Shown: positions 34,211 through 42,544, counted from the first letter of the stretch. The stretch: 64,000 bases of DNA from Candidatus Adamsella avium (GCA_904420445.1 CAJFVJ010000003.1:615998-679997); one strand, 5' to 3'. Notes: generated from the sequence alone by a model not told the origin. Translations and numbers: made by a program.

Positions 34211-34310
34211 TGACCTAAAACCTCTTATTTTGTATTCAATACCAATCTAAGTAACCTGAATATCTTTTATTGCTAATTTCTAGAAAAATCTTTAATATTT
34301 TTTCATAAAT

Positions 34311-34341
34311 AAAAAACCTGCCTGAGAGACCTCAAACAGGT
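34311..34341 (-). terminator. Rho-independent terminator of the 34371 gene
   Basis: On the minus strand an 11-pair stem (ACCTGTTTGAG / CTCAGGCAGGT, two G-U pairs, 4-nt loop) is followed by TTTTTT. Confidence 0.85.
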
Positions 34342-34370
34342 AAAGATACTATCAGATAGAGAAGATTTAG

Positions 34371-34631
34371 TTAGTACCATCTGACTCTGTTGTCATATGC
34401 AAAATGAGAATTGTGTCTTCGATAACTGTGATAATGCTTGTGTTTTTTCCTCTCACATCCTGAATCAAGCCCGAGGAGTCTTGCAAGCAGAGAATCATTC
34501 TGACATCTGTGATATCTCACAACTCTGTTATGCTCACGGTAAATATCCTGACTTTTGCCTCTTGCCTCAGCATCAAGCGGCAAAACAATCATCATAGACA
34601 AAATCAAAAATAATATACCAAACTTCTTCAC
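34371..34631 (-). CDS. Small secreted His/Arg/Tyr-rich protein
   Basis: 86 residues from GTG 34631, with GAGGG about 8 nt upstream. A signal peptide covers residues 1-23 (KFGILFLILSMMIVLPLDAEA). The mature 63 residues are rich in His, Arg, Tyr and Lys and contain two Cys (CQND, CERK). It could bind metal or anionic glycans, but no family is known. It is followed by its own terminator. Confidence 0.7.
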   Translation of the reverse strand: MKKFGILFLILSMMIVLPLDAEARGKSQDIYREHNRVVRYHRCQNDSLLARLLGLDSGCERKKHKHYHSYRRHNSHFAYDNRVRWY

Positions 34632-34808
34632 CGGAACAACCCTCTTTCACTTCACTCACTAACTAAAACGATTCAAAACAAAAAAAGTTCATTTTCCGGA
34701 AGACTACATCAAACACTGTATTTCCATCTTTCTCAAAATAAATTTTTCAAACGATTAAAAAGAAAAAAAATTCTCCTAACATGAATACGGAAAGGAGGAG
34801 GAATAACC

Positions 34809-35303
34809 ATGGTTTCAGCAATCAACACAGACCAATCAGAACTCTGGGAGCTGTTGATGAACCAAAGCTCTCAAACAAACAGCAGCTCATCAACAACTCA
34901 AACACAGGAGAGTTCAGAAGCTGACTCAACGTCTTTTGCAAATCTGCTTCAAGAAAGCTCTGAGAACAACTCCGTTGACTCTCAGCTCTATGACATGCTG
35001 ACAGATATAACCCAAAACATGGGAGTACCTGCGGGCATGTTTATAGAAGACGCATCTGAAGAAAACTCAACAAGCGTATCATCAGCCTCAGGAAGCTCTT
35101 CAAGTTCATCTTCAGGCAGCTCTTCATCGTATGATGTCCGTGATACAAACATGGACGGAGTAGTCTCGCAGGAAGAAATTGATGCCGCTCTTGGTATAGA
35201 AGAGGATAACCAAACAGCAGACACAAAACTGAAACAACAGCTTGAAACAGCCTACGGACTGAACGATGACTCGTTTGAGTCGCTCTTGAGTCTTGTTGTC
35301 TGA
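34809..35303 (+). CDS. Ser/Gln-rich protein with single EF-hand
   Basis: 164 residues with a very strong site (AAAGGAGGAGG, spacing 7). Residues 20-45 and about 90-110 are Ser/Thr/Gln low-complexity stretches. A canonical calcium loop follows: D-x-N-x-D-G-x-x-x-x-E-E (DTNMDGVVSQEE). The C-terminus (about 132-164) is a short helical domain. There is no signal peptide. Likely an intracellular or unconventionally exported calcium-binding protein. It lies directly upstream of the structured leader of the two-component genes. Confidence 0.75.
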   Translation: MVSAINTDQSELWELLMNQSSQTNSSSSTTQTQESSEADSTSFANLLQESSENNSVDSQLYDMLTDITQNMGVPAGMFIEDASEENSTSVSSASGSSSSSSSGSSSSYDVRDTNMDGVVSQEEIDAALGIEEDNQTADTKLKQQLETAYGLNDDSFESLLSLVV

Positions 35304-35358
35304 AAAATGACTCTCAAGAGCTAATTCATATATCCTAAAAGATGATAATCTAAAAAAT

Positions 35359-35490
35359 GGAGATAAAATACATAAGATTGCACCTCTGAGAATTTTATCT
35401 CCGAATTACTCAAGGAGAGTAACTCTCGTTTATCGGGAAACGGAAGGTTTCAAACAAGCTGAAATACTCAATCCGTTTCCCGGTTCCGGG
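35359..35490 (+). promoter_or_regulatory. Structured leader of the two-component operon
   Basis: Two perfect 11-bp inverted repeats lie in tandem. The first is GGAGATAAAAT 35359-35369 with ATTTTATCTCC 35392-35402. The second is CGGGAAACGGA 35434-35444 with TCCGTTTCCCG 35472-35482. The right arm of the second is also part of a competing hairpin CCCGG-TT-CCGGG (35479-35490), so two mutually exclusive folds are possible. Neither stem is followed by a T-run. No known riboswitch consensus was recognised. The kinase ATG is at 35517. Confidence 0.55.
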
Positions 35491-35516
35491 GGTTTACAAA
35501 CGAAAGAATCTAATAA

Positions 35517-37163
35517 ATGTTCAAATACACACGTTATTTTCTCATAATCTTTGTTATCACAATGGTTATTCCTATCATCTCTATCTTCATGTGGACAAAC
35601 CACCAGCTGAGAAAGATGGAAGAAAAAGCCTCTCAACATTTTATAGAAGTTGGAGTAACACAGCTCGATGAAGCTATAAAACAATACCAGAGTATCAGAG
35701 AAGGAATTATTCTGGAAAAGATTCAAAACATGTCGCCATCACAGCTGAATGAAGCTGAATTGAAAAAAGTTTTTGACGAAGATTCTCTTGAGTTTATCTA
35801 CAAAAATACAGACAAAATAACAGCAGGATACGAGGTTATAAACGGCAAAAAAAACAAAAAACCTGAAATTCATAACGTCTTCGTCATCCCAATAAAAAGT
35901 CCTTACACAAATCTTAAAGGTATCAAAATAACAGAAAAATCAGATTTTAGTGAACTTAATATTCAAGGACCTTTTATTATAGAAGTCTATGCAAAAGATA
36001 AAATAGACAAAACATCTTTTATTGCCACCGTTAAAGACCCTTTTAGACCTCCAAGCGTCCTAAAAAAGAGTTTTCTCTCTCCTCCGATACCTGATAACGT
36101 ACGAAATACAGGCATACCGACAGACCCGTATAACCGTTACAGAATCAAAAAAATTCTTGATAAAAACGGCGATGCTGTTGCAACCTTTCTCTTGAAAACA
36201 ACCATACAAACAAAACATATAGGACCTCTCAAATTCCTTGAAAATTCTTTCGGGCTGATTATATTCTTCGGAGCAATGGCGTTGAGTTTGCTTATAGCTC
36301 TTTACATAAACAGAAACTTCATCACTCCGCTTATGGTTCTTTCAGAAGCCTCAAAAGAAGTGATGAAGGGTAATCTCGATACGCATGTGAGCACAAATAT
36401 CAAATACGCACAAATTGTAAGAACATTCGACAACTTCAACGCAATGGTCAAAGGACTCAAAGAAAAGGAAAAACTCAGAAACAGCTTCATAACAAGTCTT
36501 ACTCATGACTTGAGAACACCGCTCATTGCACAGGAGAGATGCCTCACGTTTATCTCACAAAAATTTAAACAAATGAAACTCGAAGAAGAATATGACCTCG
36601 CAAAAAGCCTAGAAAAAAACAACAAACATCTCCTGCGCATGGTTAACATAATTCTCGAATCATACAGCTTTGATTCTCAAAATCAGCAGTTGTCTTTCTC
36701 TTCAATAAATCTTTCAAAAATAGTTGACGACTGCCTCGAAAAACTAAAACCTCTTTTGATTGATAAAAACCTCGAGGTCACAAACTCAATCCCTCAAAAC
36801 CTGCCAGAAATAACGGCAGATGCAATAGCCTTGAGAAGAGTGTTCATCAATCTTATCTCAAACGCTGTAGAAAACCTCTCTCAAAATGATAAAATTAAAA
36901 TAAACGCAGTCTTATCAGACTCAAACCTTAACATAACAGTCGAAGACAACGGCCCTGGGATAGCCAAAGACGATATGGAACACATCTTTGAGCAGTACTA
37001 CACCGGCAAAAGTATTGATAGAAAACTTGGTTCAGGTTTAGGACTTTATGTCTGCAAAAAATTGATAGAACTGCACAACGGCAAAATCACCGTCGAAAGC
37101 AAAGTCGGTGAATATACAAAATTCAACATACAACTCCCCATACAAAGGAATAATACATTATGA
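35517..37163 (+). CDS. Membrane sensor histidine kinase
   Basis: 548 residues. A membrane segment at about 6-24 and a second at about 243-266 flank a roughly 215-residue sensor region. HAMP spans about 267-320. The phospho-acceptor is His330 in SLTHDLRTPL. HATPase_c has NLISNAVEN (N box), VEDNGPGIA (G1), and GSGLGLYVC (G2). It phosphorylates the response regulator encoded next, with a 4-bp (ATGA) overlap. No recognised input fold. The ATG has no clear ribosome-binding site and follows the structured leader, which may control its translation. Confidence 0.93.
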   Translation: MFKYTRYFLIIFVITMVIPIISIFMWTNHQLRKMEEKASQHFIEVGVTQLDEAIKQYQSIREGIILEKIQNMSPSQLNEAELKKVFDEDSLEFIYKNTDKITAGYEVINGKKNKKPEIHNVFVIPIKSPYTNLKGIKITEKSDFSELNIQGPFIIEVYAKDKIDKTSFIATVKDPFRPPSVLKKSFLSPPIPDNVRNTGIPTDPYNRYRIKKILDKNGDAVATFLLKTTIQTKHIGPLKFLENSFGLIIFFGAMALSLLIALYINRNFITPLMVLSEASKEVMKGNLDTHVSTNIKYAQIVRTFDNFNAMVKGLKEKEKLRNSFITSLTHDLRTPLIAQERCLTFISQKFKQMKLEEEYDLAKSLEKNNKHLLRMVNIILESYSFDSQNQQLSFSSINLSKIVDDCLEKLKPLLIDKNLEVTNSIPQNLPEITADAIALRRVFINLISNAVENLSQNDKIKINAVLSDSNLNITVEDNGPGIAKDDMEHIFEQYYTGKSIDRKLGSGLGLYVCKKLIELHNGKITVESKVGEYTKFNIQLPIQRNNTL

Positions 37164-37810
37164 GCATAAAAATACTGCTGGTCGAAGACCATGAACTGAC
37201 AAGAAAAGGAATAGCTTACAGCCTCAAAACATTTCCTGATATAGAAATCATCGGAGATGTTGACAACGGCAAAAAAGCCGTCGATTTTATCTCCTCAAAA
37301 AAACCAGATGTAATTCTCATGGACATCGCCATGCCTGTTATGAACGGTATTGACGCAACAAAAAAAATCAACGAGTCATACCCTGATATAAAAATCATTA
37401 TGCTCACATCAATCAATGAAAAACAGAGTGTTCTCTCTGCGTTCCACTCAGGAGCAAACGCTTATTGCATGAAGGATATCAAATCAGAAGAACTCATCAA
37501 TATTATCAAAGCAGTAATGACAGGCGCTGTATGGATTGACCCGAATATCGCAAGATACGTCCTAGACATCCTTCAAACAACAGGTATACCGGCTGAAAAT
37601 AAAACTCCAAATAACATATTCAATCTGACAGCAAGAGAAAAAGAAATTCTCAAACTCATAGCAGAAGGCAGAAGTAACAAAGATATAGCAGAAAAACTCG
37701 TTCTCTCTTTGCATACAGTCAAAAATCATGTCAAAAATATTATCCAGAAACTTGCCGTAGATGACCGTACTCAGGCTGCTATCCTCGCATTGAAAGAAAA
37801 TTTAATCTAA
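37160..37810 (+). CDS. NarL/FixJ-family response regulator
   Basis: 216 residues. Receiver domain with phospho-acceptor Asp55 (ILMDIAMPVMNGID), acidic pair at the N-terminus (EDHE), Thr/Ser switch (MLTSINE) and Lys (MKDIKS). The LuxR-type helix-turn-helix is at about 152-208 (LTAREKEILKLIAEG, HTVKNHVKNIIQKL). It overlaps the kinase gene by 4 bp. The small repeat protein 133 bp downstream has an 18-bp palindrome upstream that could be a target, but this is untested. Confidence 0.94.
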   Translation: MSIKILLVEDHELTRKGIAYSLKTFPDIEIIGDVDNGKKAVDFISSKKPDVILMDIAMPVMNGIDATKKINESYPDIKIIMLTSINEKQSVLSAFHSGANAYCMKDIKSEELINIIKAVMTGAVWIDPNIARYVLDILQTTGIPAENKTPNNIFNLTAREKEILKLIAEGRSNKDIAEKLVLSLHTVKNHVKNIIQKLAVDDRTQAAILALKENLI

Positions 37811-37903
37811 AAAACGACCCTAAAGAGGCATCCATATTAAGCCGATATGACTACTTTGAGCCATTAATTTTCACCGTCAATATCCGTTAATATATAAGTA
37901 CGG

Positions 37904-37921
37904 AGAATAAAATTTTATTCT
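37904..37921. promoter_or_regulatory. 18-bp perfect palindrome upstream of the repeat protein
   Basis: AGAATAAAATTTTATTCT lies 12 nt before the AAAGGAG site of the next gene and just after TATAAG (37893-37898), which would place it at the start of the transcript. It may be an operator or a 5' hairpin. Confidence 0.5.
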
Positions 37922-37943
37922 GAAAAATCGAAAGGAGTTCTTA

Positions 37944-38357
37944 ATGATTCAAGGAGTTTCTTCAAATAGTAATTCTCAATCTTACTATACGGTTCAACAA
38001 AATTATAATACAATGCTCGAATCAGCCGGTATCCCGAGTGAGGTAATCTCTCAGGGGCAAAGCGCAATAGAAGAGTATGCCAAACAAAATAATATTACAT
38101 TGCCGACTGTTCAACAACCAAAAAGCAATCAGAGGGCACAAACACAAGAGGGTAACCTGTTTGGCAAACAGAATGATGCAGGGTCTGAAGCGCCAGATAT
38201 GACCGATGAGTTGATATCTCTCGGCTTTCCGGCTGAAATTATTGCACAGGGGCAATCTGCCGTTGATAAATATGCAGAAGAAAACGGTATATCCCTTCCA
38301 ACACCTCCCGAAAAACCTAACAACGTAGATTCTCCTCAACTAAATGTTACGGCCTGA
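37944..38357 (+). CDS. Small protein with two 35-residue repeats (UBA-like look)
   Basis: 137 residues, strong AAAGGAG site 6 nt before ATG. Two copies of a motif of about 35 residues: GIPSEVISQGQSAIEEYA then NNITLPT, and GFPAEIIAQGQSAVDKYA then NGISLPT. The consensus is G-[FI]-P-[SA]-E-[VI]-I-x-QGQSA. The pattern superficially resembles UBA-like three-helix domains. No signal peptide; Gln/Asn/Ser/Pro-rich linkers. Function unknown. It follows the response regulator and ends in a terminator. Confidence 0.78.
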   Translation: MIQGVSSNSNSQSYYTVQQNYNTMLESAGIPSEVISQGQSAIEEYAKQNNITLPTVQQPKSNQRAQTQEGNLFGKQNDAGSEAPDMTDELISLGFPAEIIAQGQSAVDKYAEENGISLPTPPEKPNNVDSPQLNVTA

Positions 38358-38387
38358 CTCAGGGGCGCTCGTATACATTTAGAGTTG

Positions 38388-38423
38388 AAAGGCTGTCTTC
38401 ACCGAATGGGCAGTCTTTTTTTT
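38388..38423 (+). terminator. Rho-independent terminator of the repeat protein
   Basis: AAAGGCTGTC pairs with GGCAGTCTTT (two G-U pairs) around an 11-nt loop, then a run of eight or more T. Confidence 0.85.
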
Positions 38424-38436
38424 ATGCTTTTTCCCA

Positions 38437-38865
38437 GTCATTCTGAGGACGTTAGTCCGAAAAATCTCTCTTAGCAAGTTATCCCGTTTACCTGCTGGAT
38501 GACCCGTTAATTCCTAACTAACTACAAAATCAGAATTTTTTTATTGAAACTCTGTGGAGCATAGCGACTTTTCAGAGTTTCAGAAGAAAAATTCGAGATT
38601 TTGTTTCGGCTGCGTTTTTTCTTTCTTTGCTTGCGTTTCTTTCTTTTTGCTCGCAACAAAAAGAAAGAAATGAAGAAAAAGTCACTCTAATTTCAGACTA
38701 CGCACAGTTCCTTCGCTTACGCTCAGGATGACCACCGTCATTATGAACCCGCAGGGTGAAGAATCCATTTGTAGAAAAAGTTATTTCGCTTCGTTCAATA
38801 TGACCCGTCATTCTGAGGACGTTAGTCCTAAAAATCTCTCTCAGCAAGTTATCCCGTTTACTCTC
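38437..38865. repeat. Composite dispersed intergenic repeat, ~430 bp
   Basis: This fills the 520-bp gap after the repeat protein. A 55-nt unit at 38437-38491 (GTCATTCTGAGGACGTTAGT...) recurs at 38807-38861 with two mismatches. Between them lies a module with inverted repeat GAAACTCTG/CAGAGTTTC (38546-38581) and an A/G-rich and T/C-rich flank, shared with 45.8-46.1 kb and, inverted, with 20.7 kb. No open frame of note. Confidence 0.8.
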
Positions 38866-38878
38866 GGAATGAAACTTT

Positions 38879-39415
38879 TCAATAAGCTCTGTTCTTTACA
38901 CTCCCTGCCTGATAAACACCATTCTTTCCAAGAACAATATCCCTGTAATAAATATTCCCGCTAAGCAGATGATTTTCTGATGATACAAGCTTGCCATCCT
39001 GATAACCGTCAGCTATCACCCCTGTTGGTGACTTCAAACCGGCACGCCCGACACTGGCACCTGATACACCGACAGTTGTAAAACCTTTCCCATGTGACAT
39101 CACAATACCGTTAACTTCAGACACATTTTTTCCTGATAGAACATCAGCAGACACTATATATCCAGGAGAAGAAAAAGATAACCTTTCAACAACTCTGTCA
39201 ACATCACCCTTCTGCGGAGATAAAAGTCTTTTCAACAACTCAAAAAGATTTTTCGGCGCATCCTTCTCTTTTCTTGTACATCTGTGAAAAGAATCTTCAT
39301 TTAAAACAAGCGTTCTTGAATTATCAAGACTTCCAATCACAAGATTCTTTACCTTCGAATTATCTCTTATGCTCAAGCGTTCAAGAACAGGCGGCACAAC
39401 ATTGCTCACATTCAT
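38879..39415 (-). CDS. Orphan protein beginning MNVSN
   Basis: 178 residues, unknown family. The first five residues match those of the protein at 33716, but the Phe-Gly motif is absent. Residues 100-160 are Gly/Ser/Val-rich (GIVMSHGKGFTTVGVSGASVGRAG), suggesting a beta-rich fold. AAGGT/GGAGATAAGG lies before the ATG. Its 3' end abuts the dispersed repeat. It is transcribed divergently from the polyprenyl synthase. Confidence 0.68.
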   Translation of the reverse strand: MNVSNVVPPVLERLSIRDNSKVKNLVIGSLDNSRTLVLNEDSFHRCTRKEKDAPKNLFELLKRLLSPQKGDVDRVVERLSFSSPGYIVSADVLSGKNVSEVNGIVMSHGKGFTTVGVSGASVGRAGLKSPTGVIADGYQDGKLVSSENHLLSGNIYYRDIVLGKNGVYQAGSVKNRAY

Positions 39416-39517
39416 GATTACCTTATCTCCGTTTTTTGTATATAATTATAAAAAAATTACCCCTCAAAAAACTGCCCTATTTTCAGTCACATATTCAAAA
39501 AAAGTTACATAAAACCA

Positions 39518-40465
39518 ATGTATCAAAAAGAAAAAAAACAACTCGACGAAATTCTCTCTCCGATATCTGACCATATCATCAAAACGAATAAAAAACTTCT
39601 TGAAAATTTGTCAAAAGAAAATCAAACCATTCGAGAGATAGCAAAATACGCCGTATTTTCAAACGGCAAAAGGCTTCGTCCTGCCTTTGTCTTTCTCTTT
39701 GCAAAAATGGTAAACTCAGATATAACTTATAAACACTACCTTCTGGCTCAAGTAACAGAGCTCATTCATGTGGCAAGCACTATTCACGACGATGTAGTTG
39801 ATAACTCCCCTACACGACATCACCAACCGAGCGTATTTAAACAATGGGGCATAAAAGAAGCAATTATCTCAGGAGACTTCCTTCTGGCAAAAGCAATGAC
39901 ATTACTCTCTCAAATAGAAAATACAAACCTGATCTCAATGTTTTCAAAAATTACGGAAGAACTCTGCAGCGGGGAGCTGCAGCAGCTTATGCAAACAAAC
40001 AACACACCGGCTCTTGACGAAATTATCGAAAAATCAAAACGAAAAACAGCAATGCTCTATATAGCAGCGGCAAAAGGAAGCTTGTTTGTTTCAGGCGCAG
40101 ACAAGGAGGCTCAATCGGCAGCTGAAGAATATGCCAAAAACTTCGGCATCGCCTATCAGATTACGGATGATTTATTAGCATACAAAGATGATTATGAAGA
40201 AAAGTCACAATTTAGCGATTTTGAAAATAAAATTTTCACCCCGGTTTCTTTCTTCGCCTGCGAAGAAAATCCTAAAATTATGCTAATGACTTCATATGAA
40301 GAGTTCCAAAATGAAATAAAAAAAACAAATGCTCTCGAAAAAACTAACCTGCTGGCTAGTCAATATATCAACAGGGCTATAGACTCTTTGTCATTTTTTG
40401 AAGATAATATTGCAAAGCAAACTATCATAAATTTGACAAACTACATAAAAGAAAGAACTATCTGA
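39518..40465 (+). CDS. Trans-polyprenyl diphosphate synthase
   Basis: 315 residues. First Asp-rich motif is intact (STIHDDVVDNSPTRH) and GKRLRP is present. The second motif reads QITDDLLAYKDD, so the usual last Asp of DDxxD is Ala with D two residues on. This matches HepT/IspB-type all-trans chain elongation (quinone or carrier side chain). The product length is not predictable. It overlaps the signal peptidase start by one base (TGATG). Confidence 0.88.
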   Translation: MYQKEKKQLDEILSPISDHIIKTNKKLLENLSKENQTIREIAKYAVFSNGKRLRPAFVFLFAKMVNSDITYKHYLLAQVTELIHVASTIHDDVVDNSPTRHHQPSVFKQWGIKEAIISGDFLLAKAMTLLSQIENTNLISMFSKITEELCSGELQQLMQTNNTPALDEIIEKSKRKTAMLYIAAAKGSLFVSGADKEAQSAAEEYAKNFGIAYQITDDLLAYKDDYEEKSQFSDFENKIFTPVSFFACEENPKIMLMTSYEEFQNEIKKTNALEKTNLLASQYINRAIDSLSFFEDNIAKQTIINLTNYIKERTI

Positions 40466-41127
40466 TGTTTGAAGAATTCAAAAAAAAATACCTCACAAAA
40501 GAAAAACTCAAACCTATAATCAAAGAAACCGTTGAAACAATTGTTACGGTTCTTCTCATGGTTATCCTGATAAGATTTTTCATCGGGGAACCGCGTCTTA
40601 TTCCATCAGGCTCCATGCATCCGACAATCTTAGAAGGGGATAGAGTTTTTGTTGAGAGAATCACACACTTTTTCAAACCTCCGAAGCGTTTTGACATCGT
40701 TGTATTTTATCCGCCGCAGGCAGAACTCAAATATAATCCTATTGCACTTTTTTCAAGATACACAGGACTTTTCTGCAAAGATTTGGCATACATAAAAAGA
40801 ATCATAGGAGTCCCAGGTGACCACCTGCAAATAAAACAAAATCAAAAAACAAAACAATATGAGCTGTTTATTAACAGCAAAAAGGTTGACGAACCATATA
40901 TTCTCAACGGATATATTCCACCGTGTGATAACAAAAAAATGTACTGTGACATAATAATCCCTGAAAAATCTTATTTTATGATGGGTGATAACAGAAATAA
41001 CAGTTTTGACAGCAGATACTGGGGAGTTTTGCCCGAAAACAGAATCATCGGTCGTGCCGTTTTCAGATTCTGGCCTCCTATGCGTATCGGTCAAATGGAT
41101 GATTTTAATCACAACTTTTTTAAGTAA
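40465..41127 (+). CDS. lepB: Signal peptidase I
   Basis: 220 residues. One N-terminal membrane segment at about 23-42. The catalytic Ser50 is in IPSGSMHPTI and the general base Lys111 in YIKRIIGVPGDHL. GDNRNNSFDSRYWG is the C-terminal conserved box. The enzyme cleaves signal peptides of exported proteins at the outer face of the inner membrane. It is translationally coupled to the polyprenyl synthase gene by TGATG. Confidence 0.95.
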   Translation: MFEEFKKKYLTKEKLKPIIKETVETIVTVLLMVILIRFFIGEPRLIPSGSMHPTILEGDRVFVERITHFFKPPKRFDIVVFYPPQAELKYNPIALFSRYTGLFCKDLAYIKRIIGVPGDHLQIKQNQKTKQYELFINSKKVDEPYILNGYIPPCDNKKMYCDIIIPEKSYFMMGDNRNNSFDSRYWGVLPENRIIGRAVFRFWPPMRIGQMDDFNHNFFK

Positions 41128-41236
41128 AAATGCCCTGATTAACAAATTGTAACATTCTTAAAATACTTTACTATCAAGACTTTTGACATGCAAAGGAAAC
41201 ATAAATACTAAACAAATACATGCATTAAACAAATAT

Positions 41237-41265
41237 TTGTATAAATTTCAATTTTGAATTATAAT
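41237..41265 (+). promoter_or_regulatory. Sigma-70-type promoter of yggS-sepF
   Basis: TTGTAT (41237-41242), 17-bp spacer, perfect TATAAT (41260-41265). Expected start about 41272, leaving a leader of about 60 nt. A second candidate, TTGACA at 41183-41188 with TACTAA 17 bp on, lies upstream. Confidence 0.5.
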
Positions 41266-41330
41266 ATTAAATATGACATAATTGTACATTGAATTTTAAA
41301 TTGAGCTGGAAGAAAAAACGGTAGAAGAAA

Positions 41331-41981
41331 ATGTCTTCGGTAAGAGAAAATATTGAAAAAATCAAAAGCGAAATTAGCTCGACAAACGCAAAGTTGATTG
41401 CGGTTAGCAAATACGTTTCGATAGATAAAATTAAAGAAGCATATGAAGCTGGGATTAGAGATTTTGCAGAGAGTAAAGCCAATGACGCTCTTGAAAAAAT
41501 AGAAATTCTTCCGAAAGATATCAGATGGCACTTCATCGGTCATCTGCAAACGAACAAAGTCAAAAAAGTCACAGGCAATTTTGAACTTATTCATTCCGTT
41601 GATTCTTACAGACTGGCTTCTTCAATTTCGGCTTTTGCAAAAAATCATGACTTAGTCCAAAATGTACTGCTTCAGGTAAACTTAGCGCAGGAAGAACAAA
41701 AATCAGGTTTTTCAAAACAGGAGCTCGAAGAAGATTTCGCTCAAATCATCGCTCTAGACAACATTCATGTTGAAGGTTTGATGATGATGGCACCCTACAC
41801 GGATGACAAAGCTTATCTGAGCAGGCTGTTTGAAGATATGAGCAATCTGAGGAAGGAGCTGTCATCGAAGCATTCTTATGAACTGAAAGAACTGTCAATG
41901 GGGATGAGCAACGATTATCCGCTTGCAGTAAAAGCAGGAGCGACGATGATTAGAATTGGTAGCAAGATATTTAACAGTTGA
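41331..41981 (+). CDS. YggS-family pyridoxal phosphate-binding protein
   Basis: 216 residues. Lys of KLIAVSKYV carries PLP; RWHFIGHLQTNKVK and IHSVDSYRLA are signature blocks, with MGMSNDYPLAVKAGATMIRIGS at the end. The family keeps free PLP in check and affects amino-acid balance; it has no known enzymatic reaction. Its position directly before sepF is the classical yggS-sepF pairing of cyanobacteria and Gram-positive bacteria. Confidence 0.94.
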   Translation: MSSVRENIEKIKSEISSTNAKLIAVSKYVSIDKIKEAYEAGIRDFAESKANDALEKIEILPKDIRWHFIGHLQTNKVKKVTGNFELIHSVDSYRLASSISAFAKNHDLVQNVLLQVNLAQEEQKSGFSKQELEEDFAQIIALDNIHVEGLMMMAPYTDDKAYLSRLFEDMSNLRKELSSKHSYELKELSMGMSNDYPLAVKAGATMIRIGSKIFNS

Positions 41982-42004
41982 TAATGACAGAGGGAGGAAG
42001 AACA

Positions 42005-42511
42005 TTGTCAGGATTAGTAGATAAAATCAAGTCTTTTGTTGGTTTGGTTTCAGGGTTTGAAGAATCTGATGAAACAGAAGATAAAATGATTGAGGAGCTA
42101 TATAAAGCAGGAGGGGGATATCCTGTGAAGGATAATTTGGCTTTGGCACCTCACCATGAATATTCAAATCCTCAGGGAAATTTGAAAGTTGTACACCATC
42201 CGAATGCTCGTGCTTACGAAGTTATGGTTATTGAACCGAGATCATTCGAAGAATCACTGGAAATTGTTAACAATCTGAGAGATAAAAAGTCAGCTATTTT
42301 GAATTTGCATCTTTTGGATAGAGAACAATCTCAAAGAATCGTTGATTTCTTGTCAGGTGCTACTCATGCAATCGACGGCAATCAGCAAAAAATCGGAGAA
42401 GGTGTTTTCATCTTCACTCCGAGCAACGTATCTATTTCTGCAGAAACAGAAAAAGCTCGTGTTATCAGAGATGCTTTCTGGAACACAGGTTCTATGACTG
42501 CTACAAAATAG
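42005..42511 (+). CDS. sepF: Cell division protein SepF
   Basis: About 168 residues from TTG 42005, chosen because AGGGAGGAAG (41991-42000) sits a few bases before it. The resulting MSGLVDKIKSFVGL is the expected membrane-targeting amphipathic helix; starting at ATG 41984 or TTG 41978 would add a short tail before the helix. The SepF (DUF552) domain starts near 65: VMVIEPRSFEESLEIV, KSAILNLHLLD, QRIVDFLSGATHAIDG and FIFTPSNV. It anchors and bundles FtsZ at the septum. Followed by a terminator. Confidence 0.9.
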   Translation: MSGLVDKIKSFVGLVSGFEESDETEDKMIEELYKAGGGYPVKDNLALAPHHEYSNPQGNLKVVHHPNARAYEVMVIEPRSFEESLEIVNNLRDKKSAILNLHLLDREQSQRIVDFLSGATHAIDGNQQKIGEGVFIFTPSNVSISAETEKARVIRDAFWNTGSMTATK

Positions 42512-42544
42512 ATTTATTTTGGGATTATATAAGAAAAATTTTTG

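Noticed and set aside
35359-35490. Known riboswitch class (c-di-GMP, TPP, SAM, glutamine, guanidine) in the kinase leader
   Set aside because: None of the consensus cores I know could be matched, so it is left as an unassigned structured leader.
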